Below are positions 1-10,785 of a stretch of 64,000 nucleotides of DNA, one piece after another. The stretch comes from Paragorgia papillata (Eukaryota > Cnidaria > Anthozoa > Scleralcyonacea > Coralliidae). The DNA lies in the NCBI GenBank assembly GCA_035771165.1, contig JAWNZC010000321.1, forward strand, positions 595,501 to 659,500, in the 5' to 3' direction. Both the position numbers and the translations under genes were made by a program. Every line of letters starts with the position of its first letter. The stretch's first letter is position 1. A model generated the notes under the pieces. The model saw nothing but the letters and a program-made list of their open reading frames with translations, ran no database searches and was not told the DNA's origin.

Positions 1-303
1 TTTGTAAATGCCTCCCATGGGAAAATTCTTAAAAAGGCCCTGTTCAGCACTTCAGCCCCCCTGGACAAAAACAAAACTCTACGCCTATGGTGTAAATGAC
101 GATTTTTTTGCAAGCCCGGGTATGTAGGCTTTAGGCTAGCTACATACCAGCCACAGCTTACTGAGTAATCTGTTGTTCCTTTGCACCCTAATTGAGAGTT
201 ACTTGAACTTGAGCTTGATGAACATGAACTTGTACCACATAACCAAAACATTTGTATAAACAGCTTGTATTTTTCTAACGTTCACACCTGAAGAGTGAAG
301 ATG
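1..303. other. No gene recognised
   Basis: AT-rich sequence with no open frame of note and no recognised repeat boundary. The phrase near 35-95 resembles the ends of common dispersed repeats in such genomes, but I cannot assign it. Confidence 0.4.
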
Positions 304-1605
304 GTCAATAGATGGCCGGCCAACCCCGATAAAAGTGTCTCAAAAACACCGTTGATGGCATTTTTTGTTACAAGCAGGCAACCATGCCAAATCGTATCGG
401 ATAGTATATACTTTGAACGTGAGGGGGGTTGCCAGCCGTAGTTTTGAATTTATATACTAAAATTTATGTTTTTTTTAAAACACATTGGTATTTCTGTGGA
501 GTCATGCAAACTAGAATGCATCCAATCAGCGTGCGTGAAGTTCTGATTAAACTGTTCGCATAACTCACAATCATAAACAAACAAGAAATATGGCGTGAAT
601 ACACCAAAATATAACACTTCGAAGAAAAGCTACAACAACATAAGCTTGCAAAGAATCAGAAATTTATTAGATCTGGTAGCCACAGGAAAGTCTCATATTC
701 GTAAATTACTTCGTTGTATTTTGATAATTTGCCGATACCGCCATGTATCTACTGTTATAAAGCCGAGCTTTTGTACTACAGTGTAGTGTTACTTATATTG
801 TTCCTTAGACATTTAACTCACCGGTTCTGGCGGTTCAACAGTGCTATCTTGTGATACACGAAAGGCAACCGGTCTAATCGTCATCTTGATCAATGTCTAA
901 GCTACATTTCTATGGTGGTTGCCTGCTTGTAACAAAAAGTTGGCTGCTTGTTGTGGCTGTTCTTCGAAGTGTTATATTTAGGTGAATTTGCGCCATGTTT
1001 CTTGTTTGTTTATGATTGTGACTTATGCGAATTAGAATAATCAGAACTTCACGCACGCTGATTGGATGCATTCTGAATTTAGCAATTCAAATAAAACACA
1101 AACGTATTTAATTAGACAGCTCTTTACAGATATCCCATCCATCACATTGTACTTTCAAAAAGCTCTATATTTTAGTATCTCAAACTTATTAATAATTTAT
1201 GAAGGAAACACAAAGGAAATCAGTACCGTGTCGGTTGTTTGGATATCGGAGGAAGAAATTACATAAATTAAGCAAAGTTTCATCTTGATTTTCTCTTAAA
1301 ATACTGATTTGTTTGAGATGCTATATCATACACTCGGAGGAGTGTTTCATCAGGATATCCAAACACCTCGAAGTTTGTTCAAAAACCTCAGCTTCGCCTT
1401 GGTTTTCAACAAACGTCTCGGTGTTTGGATATCCTGACGAAACCCTCCTCCTCGTGTATGATATATTACATATAAATCAATAATTACAGATGGCAACCCC
1501 CCTCACCTTCAAAGTATGCACTATCCGATACGATTTGGCATGGTTGGCTGCTTGTAACAAAAAATGCCATCAAAAGTAATATTTTGAAGACTTGGCCGGC
1601 CGCCT
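304..1605. repeat. Nested fold-back (palindromic) element
   Basis: Outer arms (about 310-455 and 1485-1605) and inner arms (about 500-615 and 945-1085) are inverted copies. Examples are ATCGTATCGGATAGT near 390 against its complement near 1525, and CATCCAATCAGCGTGCGTG near 520 against its complement near 1060. The phrase CTTGTAACAAAAA occurs three times. No coding capacity, so this is a non-autonomous element or a nest of several. Confidence 0.75.
1322..1470. repeat. Hairpin MITE inside the larger fold-back
   Basis: A palindrome of about 150 bp: GTGTTTCATCAGGATATCC on the left and GGATATCCTGACGAAAC on the right, with outer ATATCATACACTCGG against CGTGTATGATATATT. A fragment of the same family lies near 31945-31980. 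Confidence 0.75.
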
Positions 1606-1938
1606 ACAAGTCGGATCGAACACGTTCGTGTTTAATAATTTAATTATAACATTGGTCACTTGCTCATCAATATTCATGAGGGACCCTGAACAACGGTGCC
1701 AAGATTCTTGCAAAGCTGAATTTATCCTCTGGGAGTGATGTACCCCAAAGCCTTTGTTAAGTGTATACATCTATGAGAAGGATACTCTACACAAACCTGC
1801 ATCTGATACAGTTAGTTATACCAGTCATCTTGCCTTTTGCTTGTCACTGGATCCATAGCTGTTTATGCTTGGAGAGTGGCACTCGTGTTGCACAATTAAG
1901 CGCTTGTCACTTTAATCTCGTTGATGTGTCGGTACCTT
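1606..1938. other. No gene recognised
   Basis: Only short open frames, none with recognisable features. No repeat structure that I can define. Confidence 0.4.
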
Positions 1939-2797
1939 TGTTTACATGGAGGTAGAACCCCTTCTAGAAGGGTTACCCTTTGAAACGAGTCAAAAGATAG
2001 CCCTTGTTTACATGGTGTTGGGTACCCTTGTGGCAGGGCTAACTAATTTAGAGTCTCGGAAATGCCATTTCCTGCATTCTGAGGGGTGATTTTTAAGAAC
2101 ACAGAAGGTCATAAAATGTCATAAAAACTAGTTAAAATACGATATGTCGCTTTGTGTCAGAACTCATCAGCTTGTTTACTTTCAAATATAATATAGAACA
2201 TTTTGTGAGGAACTATAAAAAGATTTTTCGTCACCACATAATCTTATCAAACTGATAAAATCTGTTTAACTAATATAAAGATTTATCTATACCTGTTTAT
2301 CTATATCCATGTTAATAAAGTCGCGTATGAATTACAAAGCTGAGCAAAGCCTGAGTCCGAAATTTTTCTTTTATATCTTTATTGCTTTATTCTTCGTTCA
2401 TTTGTTTCGGTACTTCAGCAAAAAGGAACTTTTCCTGGGGGAAAAAGGAACTTTTACTGGGGCGGGGGGGGGGGGGGGGGAATCAATTCGTGGGGGGCTC
2501 AAGGGGGGACTGGGGGGTGGCTTGGCCCTTGCAGCTTGTATGTTAAAAAGGCCCTGTGTATACGAACAGGAAGGGCAGCCACAAAATCATTAAGACATTT
2601 TGTCCGGTACGCGTTTTTTTGTTCTCATTGAAACAACCCGGCTGCCAGGGTCACCCTATAGCAAACGCGTATGTAAACCAAAAGATAGCCCCGTCACCAG
2701 GGTTACCCCAGCACTGCTGATAGGGTAATTACCCTGCCCCCACGGAAAGACCATGAACTATAGGGTAACCATTTTACTATCCATGTAAACAGGGCCT
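1939..2797. repeat. Fold-back element with TGTTTACATGG ends and a G-tract
   Basis: The ends are TGTTTACATGG at 1939 and CCATGTAAACAGGG near 2784-2797. Internal repeats include CAAAAGATAGCCC at about 1990 and 2678, and variants of AGGGTTACCCT. The middle holds a long G-run (about 2461-2480) and further G-rich sequence to 2520. Confidence 0.6.
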
Positions 2798-2976
2798 TAC
2801 ACGACGGGTGCATGGCGTCGTGTGCAGACTTAACAGGTTTGCAGTACACTTGCCCGCCTTTATCACTAAGCTGGTCAGTTTGCCGCGGCTGGCGGCTGTT
2901 CATTTTTGCGGTAAAAACACAGGGGGGAAAAACAAAAAATGAATAATTATGTTGCTGGAATGTCACAACATTACTT

Positions 2977-3060
2977 GATATGGATAAATCTCAAAGACAA
3001 GAGAGGCGAACAGCACTAGTTGCAAAAGAACTAGCTAAGTATATATACAATGTGGATATT
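2977..3060 (+). pseudogene. RTE-like LINE fragment: start of AP-endonuclease
   Basis: Reads SQRQERRTALVAKELAKY and VDIAALI, matching the start of the endonuclease domain of RTE-type LINEs (compare the general pattern ERRTALVAREL-YNIDIAAL). The match stops after about 30 codons. The other end of the same kind of element lies only 260 bp downstream. Confidence 0.65.
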
Positions 3061-3222
3061 GCAGCTCTTATTATACTTACTAAGCTTGTAAAAACTTCTA
3101 TTCTTGAAATAAATATCTCGCTTCTTGAATATCTCGCTTACTGCCATAGAATCGACTTACATGAAATACTTGGTGTACAATAGTTATTTTGGCTTCGGCC
3201 GTTTGACGTCAGTTTTGCAACT

Positions 3223-3242
3223 CAACTCAACTCAACTCAACT
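3223..3242. repeat. (AACTC)n pentanucleotide repeat
   Basis: Four to five copies of CAACT in a row, between the two LINE fragments. Confidence 0.85.
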
Positions 3243-3318
3243 TACACGTGCGATAGCATACTTATAGTATCTACTCGCACATGCGCAGTTGACACAAAAA
3301 TCAAATGCGATGGACTGG

Positions 3319-3662
3319 CCATCTGATCAGACTTGATGACTCCAGGCTTCCTAAGCACGGTGAGTTAGCTGGTCAAAGTCGTCGGCCACCAAGAAATCGA
3401 TTTAAAGACCGCGTCAAACAAGATCTAAACTGACCTTAAGATTGATGAGGAGGCCTGGGAGTCCAAGGCCTTGGATAGAAATATGTGGCGCAAGCTCTTG
3501 TATAAGCAAACTTTGTACTTTGTGCAGTCTCGCATTGCCCATGCAAAGCTAAAATGATCAGCAAGGAAGATGTCACACCTCCTAAAGAGCGAGGTTCTGA
3601 GGATAATTTGATATGTCCAGTTTGTGACCGAGTTCTCATGTCTAAGGCTGGGTTTGCAAACT
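3319..3662 (+). pseudogene. RTE-like LINE fragment: C-terminal end with zinc-finger motif
   Basis: Reads WTGHLIRLDDSRLPKHGELA, RFKDRVKQDL, then after a frameshift IDEEAWESKALDRNMWRKLL, and after another LICPVCDRVLMSKAGFAN. This is the conserved tail of RTE-type LINE polyproteins (GEL, RPRxRFKD, WExLAxDRxxWR) followed by the start of a CxxC zinc-finger motif. At least two frameshifts and a stop show it is dead. Confidence 0.75.
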
Positions 3663-3906
3663 AACCAGAATTAATTATATTTACGCAAAGTGTGGTCATA
3701 CTCGTAATCGAGTGTTTCAACGGTTGATATATTGGCAATATACTTTTAACAATTGTTCGTAAGGAGCAGATTTAGCATTATGCCCAAACAAAGGTTTGAA
3801 CATATAGTAATTTAATAGCGTCTTCTATAAACGGCTGCTTCGCATTTGGCCACAAGAAAAAGACTGCAATACTTCCAAATATGAGCAGGAGCGCACATTA
3901 GAGGGT

Positions 3907-3912
3907 GTGTGC

Positions 3913-3943
<31 letters not shown>

Positions 3944-3945
3944 GT
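3907..3945. repeat. (GT)n followed by a long G-run
   Basis: A GTGTGT tract passes directly into about 18 consecutive G. The same arrangement recurs at 29476-29518, and a 17-base C-run lies at 10940-10956. Confidence 0.9.
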
Positions 3946-3994
3946 TGTGACACGTGCTCAAACACTTGAAAAATGGTGATGAGTTTAAGGGAAG

Positions 3995-4306
3995 ATGGCA
4001 AGCTTATCAAATAGAATGAGCAAAAGAGTCAGTACTCCCAGAAGGCGAAAATCTCCTAAAATATGTTTTGTATGCGGCGCACCCTTGAATATAGGGTTAT
4101 ATGAAGGTTTTGTACAGTATATCATGACTGATATCGACGAATACGCCGTTTTTGCTTTAATACGCTTTCTTAAGCTGCTCAGTTATATGTTCTCTAAAAT
4201 TCAGAAATTTATCCTCGTGGGAATAAAAAACAATGTGAATCCGGATACTTTTGCTCTCGGTGTAAACGGGGTCTCAATGTTTGATCCATTCAGGGACATA
4301 CAATAA
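3995..4306 (+). other. Open frame of 103 codons, function unknown
   Basis: Begins with a basic segment (NRMSKRVSTPRRRKSPK) and has one CFVC pair; the second half is hydrophobic. No family is recognised. It overlaps no known repeat but may be a transposon remnant or chance. Confidence 0.2.
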
Positions 4307-4964
4307 TCATACTTGCTTGGTCCAACAATATAAGTTGCCGCTTTCCATTATTTATAACAAGATGGTTCTAATGGTTTTCATGTAACTGCTTTGCATGGTG
4401 AATATTGTAGTATATAAATTCTTATTATGCTGAACTTTCGTCGTGTAGTGCTCAGGACATCATCAGAGCTTCTGAGCTTGCAAACTAAAATATTAGTTTG
4501 TAAACGTCATTAAAAAGATTGAAGGAAGCTCAGTCTAACGTCCGATTTTTATCACGTCATCATACTGCATGGTTTTAGGTCTTTGCGCATAAATTTAGTT
4601 ACAAGTTACAGTGTGTATAGTAGAACCATAAGTATACTAGATTAACTTATTAAACGAGATCATTATAATAGTTCTGAAAGCTGTGCGCAGTCAAAGTAAC
4701 GTTAAGGCTTTCGAGTTGACCACAAAATCTTTTAACCGGCCAGTTCTAATTTTATGGAAATTTATAAAATTATGTGATCAATAACATTAACATAGTATAG
4801 ATGATAAAAGAATAAAAGAACGAAATTATTAATATATGTTATTTATCAAATTCATTAATAATTCATGAAGAAAATTCAAAAGAAATTAATGTTTAATCAG
4901 CATCTTTAACTACGGATAAAACATTGATTAATAAAACATCAACGTTTTATCAAAGTTAATGGGC

Positions 4965-5125
4965 ACTAGTGCCTCAAATTGAGCTTTTTCTGACTCTAAA
5001 TGATCTTATCTCACCTTTCCTACGACTCTTAAACAAAGTGTTCATCATTTATACCGTTAGAATTTGATAAGTAAGTTCGGCTCGCCATTGTAAATGCCCA
5101 TAAAGATCGGCCGCTCATATATTTA
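4965..5125. repeat. Dispersed repeat, copy 1 (copy 2 at about 32010-32125)
   Basis: Shares with the second copy GTGCCTCAAATTGAG/GTGGCTCAAATTGAG, CTACGACT, the CATTTATACC/CATAAACTC region, TTGTAAATG and CGGCCGCTCATATAT, in the same order and orientation. Confidence 0.6.
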
Positions 5126-5892
5126 ACTATCACATAAAGGACGGAATCAGTATTGAAACTTATTAAAAAGTGTTGTTCAGGCGTTGTTGAGAAGTTGCAT
5201 GGTCTTCTTGGGGGAATAGTGTGATGTCTGAATTAAAATACGAGAATGGCGCCCTCGAATGATGATGCAGGGAATGCCCCTTCAGAGGTTGAAGAATTCT
5301 AAAATTTTCCGGGCGAGGATGCCCGGCCCGGCCCGCCCTAGCATAAAGCGTTACTCAGGCTCGGGCGTCACAATTTCTCTGCATTGGCTACGCGGCCACT
5401 GAGCGGTAGAGTTCCCTGTTGGCAGAGGTCTCTACAGGAAAGAAACATCCAACACTTTGTTTGATGTATAGCCGCCGTCCATGATCTTGGACGTGTCAAA
5501 CCAGTTTTTGAAAACAGGTTTGGTGCAACACACATTCTGATTGGCTACTGAGCGTGCTTACGCAATGATCAACGAGTTGTTTACGTGAGCCAGTTGAGTT
5601 TCTGTAACCTTGTTTTTATCTATTTATTTACTATTCGAAACATTATTTCCGTTAAGAAATAAGAATTCCATGTCACAAAGTCAGTAGAAAGTTGTTTACA
5701 GTGCTTCGGAAGTTATAAGACGACTCACAGTGCTGGCGAAACACTCGGCGACTATCGCCTCGTGTTGTTCACGCATATCTCGTGTTTCTGAACTTCGTTG
5801 TCAAGGTAACTTCGCGCATGCGCGACAAGAAAAGTGTCGGATGTTTCCAGCTGTCTCTTTCCTGTAGAGACCTCTGCCATGCAGAAGAGAAC

Positions 5893-6162
5893 GGTAGAGT
5901 GCGGTCTACATCGGAGAAACCGGCCGAAACATCACCGTCCGTCTGAAAGAACATTTCGGCTAGCGCTGTTGCTCGAAGGGTAAAACGGAAAAGTCTTCCG
6001 TCGCTAAACTGATACATATGGGCAACACGGACCACCAAGTTTGTTGGAAACAAGCTTCCGTCATCTGTTCTGAAAACAACTACTTCTCTCGTAGGATTAG
6101 GGAATCAATAGAAATTCATAAACAACACACTATTCCCCAAGAAGGCTAACCTCCCAACAACA
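5893..6162 (+). pseudogene. Penelope-like element fragment with GIY-YIG endonuclease motif
   Basis: Reads VYIGETGRNITVRLKEHFG, a stop, then KTEKSSVAKLIHMGNTDHQV and NNYFSRRIRESIEIHKQH. The order (YIG, GETGR, R-KEH, then A-H-H and an R-ESIEI helix) is that of the C-terminal GIY-YIG endonuclease of Penelope-like retroelements. One in-frame stop after the KEH motif; the upstream reverse transcriptase is missing. Confidence 0.75.
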
Positions 6163-6485
6163 GCTGTTACCTGAACAGTGCACTTTTTAATAACTTTCAA
6201 TAATTCCATCTTTTATATATAACATATTTATAATATTCGTTCTTTCATTCTTCTATAATTTAATATACTATATGCTATTGATCATATAATTTAATAAATT
6301 TCTATAAAATTAGAACTGCCGTTTAGAATATTTTGTAAATTTTGAAAGTCCAAGTAGTATGATGCATGACGTGATAAAAATTGGACGTTAGATTTTCATC
6401 AATCTTTGTAATGACGTTCACAAACTAATATTTTAGTTCGAAAACTCTGATGCCCTGCATGAGCACCTGAAAGCTCATGATGCCA

Positions 6486-7224
6486 TGAGCACCATGCATA
6501 AGTCGCCGAAATGGTTGTATTTGCAGGATGGTTCTGTTGGAACCAGTCGGCAGACAATATACTGCGGCAGTGCGACCTCTTTTAAATGCTTAAGGATTGT
6601 CGTTCTCGATCCAAACGTTTGCGTAATGCATTGAGTAAAACTAAAAGACCAAGAACTTATTTAAATAAGTTGTTAAAAAAGCGAAATAATTTACTTACTA
6701 AACTTGTGGTCTGATGCGATGTTTATTTCACTCAAATTCGGCAAAGCTTCGAGTTTTTGTCCTGCTTTATGTATTGCGTACTGCAGCGTCAGTGTAGCTA
6801 TATATCCACGTTGACATATGCATTATGACAAATGCATTATGCATACAGGAGTCGTCCTGTTGAATTAAATCATTTTCAAAACAGGTGGATGAATTACGAA
6901 GTTGTTTATAGAATATAGATACCAGTAGTACACCTGCATGCATGCATGCATGCATCTGTTCACCTATATAGTGTGTGCAAATACCCGCAATTTCTGTCTC
7001 AAAAACATCCCCATAACTCCAAATACGGTTGATTCAACTTCTATAACGTTAATTCCAACCCCAACTGTAACCCTAATGTTTAACCCTATAAATCTAACTC
7101 TAACTGTCACAATATAATGCTTTTTTAAGTAAACAGTTAATTTTAATTTCTTTTCTACCCGTAGTCATGCATGTGATCATTATTGCGACGTCATTTGGGA
7201 AATTTATATGGAAAGTCAATTTTA
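6486..7224. other. No gene; short simple repeats
   Basis: Contains a TGCA tetranucleotide run at about 6934-6954 and a degenerate telomere-like stretch of CCCTAA/TAACCC-type units at about 7044-7105. No coding region is recognised. Confidence 0.5.
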
Positions 7225-7550
7225 GGGGCCGAATACATGGGGAAATTTCAGCCCGGGCTGAGATTTCAGCCCGGCTACTGGGGGATGGAAATGAGGGAGT
7301 GAATGTTTTGAATGAGAAACACGAAGTGTGGAATACAGAAAGTGCCTTGTGAAAAGCGATAAAGAAGGAATAAATATGGTTTATTTGAAATACACATCTA
7401 AATATGTGTGTTTTATGCTGCATGTTTGTGACAATTTGGCTGATTTCCACACTTCGTGTTTCTTATTCAAATCATTCTCCTCTTTTCCATACCTCAGCAG
7501 CCGGGCTGAAATCTCAGCCCGGGCTGAAATTTCCCCATGTATTCGGCCCC
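7225..7550. repeat. Palindromic MITE with TTA target duplication
   Basis: Arms of about 100 bp: GGGGCCGAATACATGGGG at 7225 and its complement ending at 7550, with GAAATTTCAGCCCGGGCTG repeated inside each arm. The direct flanks are TTA at 7222-7224 and 7551-7553, the 3-bp type known from PIF/Harbinger elements. No transposase. Confidence 0.85.
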
Positions 7551-7644
7551 TTAGGATACATATATCAATGCCCAGCAAAGTACACGAAGCAAAGCCATAA
7601 ATTTAAATATAATTAGAAACTAACGTTTCGTTGCTAAACGCCGC

Positions 7645-7870
7645 AATCACCGCCATCACTGGTAATGAACGCACTAATCCTTTTTCTTCAATTGTTTTAC
7701 ACCATTGTGAAACTGGCCACACATACAGTCTCGCTTGTTGACTTTACTATTTTATCTTCTGGCACTTCTGTCACTGATCGTTTGATTAAAGAAAGTTTAC
7801 TCATTCAGAAGATTAAACCGTCACTTAATGCAAATATTGTCTCTTATCCCACTTTCTTCTTAATGGAAAA
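7645..7870 (+). pseudogene. Penelope-like element fragment: C-terminal tail
   Basis: Reads SSIVLHHCETGHTYSLA then, in the next frame, DFTILSSGTSVTDRLIKESL and IQKIKPSLNANI. This is the tail after the GIY-YIG core in Penelope-like elements (H-TGH, R-IKE-L-I-K-KPSLN). A frameshift sits near 7738. The upstream part is missing. Confidence 0.65.
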
Positions 7871-7889
7871 TCAACTGAATTTTTTTTAG

Positions 7890-8565
7890 CAATGTGATAT
7901 AATTGGGGGGTTTGTTATCCGAAGAAATTTTAGTGACTGCGTGTTCATGTCGTTACAGGGGATTTCACATAACTTTTGCCGAAGGTGTTCCGAAGTTCGT
8001 TCGTTAAAGTTGGCGACGAACTTCGCAAATACATTACGTAGTAACCTACAGTAGTAGCCAATCAGGTTGCGAAGTTCGAGATGAAGTTGCAATCTGGCGA
8101 AGTTCGTTGTTCACGGCATCATTTCAAAGTTCCCTGTTGGATATTTAAACATGTTTTGAAACAGACGTCTCCCAATGTATAAATACGACACCCACGTGAA
8201 ATAATTGTAAGTCTAAATAATACGTGTAATATAATCAAGCTGATACTTCAGTTAGTGTCGTCAGTTTCGCTAACGGCTTGCTGCTTAGTCCAACAACTGC
8301 AAAACGCAAGTAATAAGTATCGAATATAATGCCAAAAATATGAATATTTTGATGTCGCCCTGTTTGCATGTCTAGATATCATGTAGGTGTCGTATCATCC
8401 CAGAGTAGAATGTCGAAAGGGGGTTTTCGCTCTTGACGATTTAAGCTTATTATTATTATATTAACTTGAAATCAGGCCACCTATGCGTTTTGGGGCAGCT
8501 AGTTTCTGAGTTTTTGACCGCCAGGCAACTGATTACCCCTCTCTTACAACAACCGTGTGCCTATA
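7890..8565. other. No gene; GCGAAGTTCG-rich segment
   Basis: Positions 7990-8110 repeat variants of GCGAAGTTCG in both orientations, as in a small palindromic element. The remainder shows nothing I can name. Confidence 0.4.
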
Positions 8566-8567
8566 TA

Positions 8568-8942
8568 TGGTGTGCGGAACACCGCTGCCAAACGTTTGCG
8601 CATGCGTGAATTCGCTAGAATAAATATCAAGGGAAGCCGTGGCGACAACAACCAGACAGCGAAGACTAAGTAAGACTCGACTATTCATTTGTGTTTTAAA
8701 AAAAGGGTAAAGAAAATTACGAAGGGGTAAATTCAGAATATGTTACAATATTGACAAAGAAGCCATGCACAAATTATCTACCTTATCTTTTCGGTAGTAT
8801 GCTTATAATTTTAACTTTTCTGTCGGACTCTCGGACCAGTCCAAATATTTCAGTGTTTTCCCGCTCTTTTTCTGAGGACGAGCTCGGACGTCGCGCATGC
8901 GCAAGACGTTTGGCAACGGTGTTGGTGTGCGCTCACTTTTTG
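8568..8942. repeat. Fold-back element
   Basis: GCCAAACGTTTGCGCATGCG near 8587 is the inverted partner of CGCATGCGCAAGACGTTTGG near 8893; the outer parts TGGTGTGCGGAACACC and GGTGTTGGTGTGCGCTCA also pair. About 50-bp arms around a non-coding centre. Confidence 0.65.
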
Positions 8943-9024
8943 AAAATTTGCCTGTGTAACCAGGCCTTATTCAAGATGGCCGCTTGCGCGATTGTCCTTA
9001 ACTCCAGCAAAATCCCTAACCCAG

Positions 9025-9700
9025 TAGTCTAACGTTTCGAGCGAAGGTCCTTCGTCAGAGAGAAACGTAAAGAGTGTAAATAAACAATGCGCTTATATAA
9101 GAAAGATAATCATGTGATCAAAAATTAGCCAATCAGATAAAAATAACAATAACAAATTAATAATGAAGTGCGGGAAAATTAGCCAATCAGGCCAAAACAA
9201 CAAAAACAATCAATAATGAGATGCGAAAGGCATTTGCTATTCTTCTCGTCGATGAGCAAAAAAAGGAGGGGGTGTAAAAAGGATGAGCGAGAGTAAAAAT
9301 GGATAAATTAAGTGAAAACACTGTTCATGTCCACCCTTGCTAAACAAAAACAGCGTCTTTAGAAGGGTCAAATAAAAGAAAAACATCCGTTGAGTCCGTG
9401 AAGATGAATGGTTCTAATTTTGAAAATGAGACGCTTTTCCTGCATGTCTTTTGCCGCTGAGATGGCACAAACTTTCATGTCCGAAATATGATGGTTGGCA
9501 CTATTAAAATGTCGGGCGACAAGCTTGTCATCATCATTGTTCCTCACAGAACGAAGATGTTCAGCAGACCTGTCAGATAAAGATCTGCCAGTTTCACCGA
9601 TGCAGAGCATGCAGCATTTACTGCAAGAAATGCAGTAAATATATGTTGGAAGAGGTGCATGTACAATTATGCCAATCTTTTTCAGCGTTTTCAAGCTAGC
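9025..9700 (-). pseudogene. Penelope-like element fragment with GIY-YIG domain and 3' region
   Basis: The minus-strand frame 9694-9368 reads YIYCISCSKCCMLCIGETGR, SDRSAEHLRSVRNND, LVARHFNSANHH and EKRLIFKIRTIH: a GIY-YIG endonuclease with the CxxC preceding it, as in Penelope-like elements. Its start is lost upstream. Downstream (9240-9060) are two imperfect copies of a unit containing AAAATTAGCCAATCAG, then at 9062-9032 CTGACGAAGG and CGAAACG. Confidence 0.75.
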
Positions 9701-10049
9701 TAGGCGTGCAGTAATCTTGCCTGTGGGTTTGGTAAGGCGCTGGGTTAATTAGCGCACAAGCAAGACGGTAAAATCTGTTTCTGATTAATATAGTAAGGTT
9801 GAGGGTTTTTGTTGGGGCTATACTCGGGTAACAATATAAGATACATAATTTTTCTCGTGCATAATTATGTAAACCGCCAATAAGTTAATATGACATATAA
9901 TGTTTTATATATCATGATCAAATAAAAAATGCTTTTTCTTTTTTGTACAATATGTGCAGAATAATATTTTGGGCTCTTTTTTTTTGAGATTTCTCTGTGC
10001 CTCATTCTTCATTCAAGACGACTGCCTGCAAGATTAAATAGAGAATAAT
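9701..10049. other. No gene recognised
   Basis: AT-rich, with no open frame of note and no defined repeat. Confidence 0.4.
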
Positions 10050-10165
10050 ACATGGATGTTCGGAAATATGAAATTTATTTCGAGTGTTGACCAGGATATC
10101 TCACGAGTGAGATATCCTGTTCAACACGAGAAATAAATTTCATATTTCCAAGCATCCATGCATGT
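10050..10165. repeat. Hairpin MITE
   Basis: A near-perfect palindrome of about 115 bp: ATGAAATTTATTTCGAGTG against the complement of CACGAGAAATAAATTTCAT, meeting at ATATCTCACGAGTGAGATAT. Confidence 0.8.
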
Positions 10166-10226
10166 ATTGTTCTGTTTATTATATAAAAAAATTGTCCTAT
10201 TGCCTTGCAAAAATTGCATTAAACTA

Positions 10227-10297
10227 TAATGCTGATTCAGCGATAATCGTCACATGTGCGATTATCATAAATAATCGCACATGTGAGATTATCACTT
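10227..10297. repeat. Short palindrome
   Basis: TCACATGTGCGATTATC and GATAATCGCACATGTGA-type halves around CATAAAT. Confidence 0.75.
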
Positions 10298-10544
10298 TCA
10301 TTAGTGGCGGAAAAATCAATAAAACAATCAATAAATCAATAGTTTATATAATAACTAGTTTTATTTCTCATGATTAAAAGCGCCAAAATATTTGCACAAG
10401 TATACAGTTACTATTCAAAACTTTTGAGATTTGTCCCAAATTAAAACGGGTAGCACAACCTATATCTTAGAATGCGTTTAATATTTTTTTATGACAGCTA
10501 GAACTAATGTTTTTACATATATTTTTACCGGCTGACTTTTAAGG

Positions 10545-10785
10545 GTTCACATGAAGCGGAAGCGAGTTAGCCCTGTTACCGGACTGATTTTTTATGTCAC
10601 GAAATGTTTTCTTGGCCTGCAAAAACAAATTAGCATATCCTGTGTGGTATACTTACAGAAAAACGAAGGCAACCTTGCTTTATGCCACGTTTGCATTTCT
10701 CAAATAGCCGTAATATAACAGTTTCGTGATATAAAATCAGTCCGAAAACCGGGCTATAGCACGTCTCATATGAACACGTTAATTA
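10545..10785. repeat. Imperfect fold-back element
   Basis: GTTACCGGACTGATTTTTTA on the left and TAAAATCAGTCCGAAAACC on the right are inverted partners, with TTCACATGAAGCG and TCATATGAACACG further out. Confidence 0.6.

Larger units (their letters stand above)
4440..6485. repeat. Two-kb fold-back element enclosing a Penelope-like fragment
   Basis: Several nested inverted arms: about 4484-4580 against 6360-6440 (TTTTTATCACGTCAT against ATGACGTGATAAAAA; ACTAATATTTTAGTT), 4735-4790 against 6265-6330, 5155-5225 against 6125-6205 (GGGGAATAGTGTG against CACACTATTCCCC), and 5415-5460 against 5840-5885 (GGCAGAGGTCTCTACAGG). The arrangement would suit inverted terminal repeats of Penelope-like elements, which are known to be complex, but may be stacked insertions. 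Confidence 0.65.

Noticed and set aside
7100..7616. Six overlapping frames on both strands with AEISARAEIS repeats
   Set aside because: They are translations of the palindromic arms of the MITE at 7225-7550.
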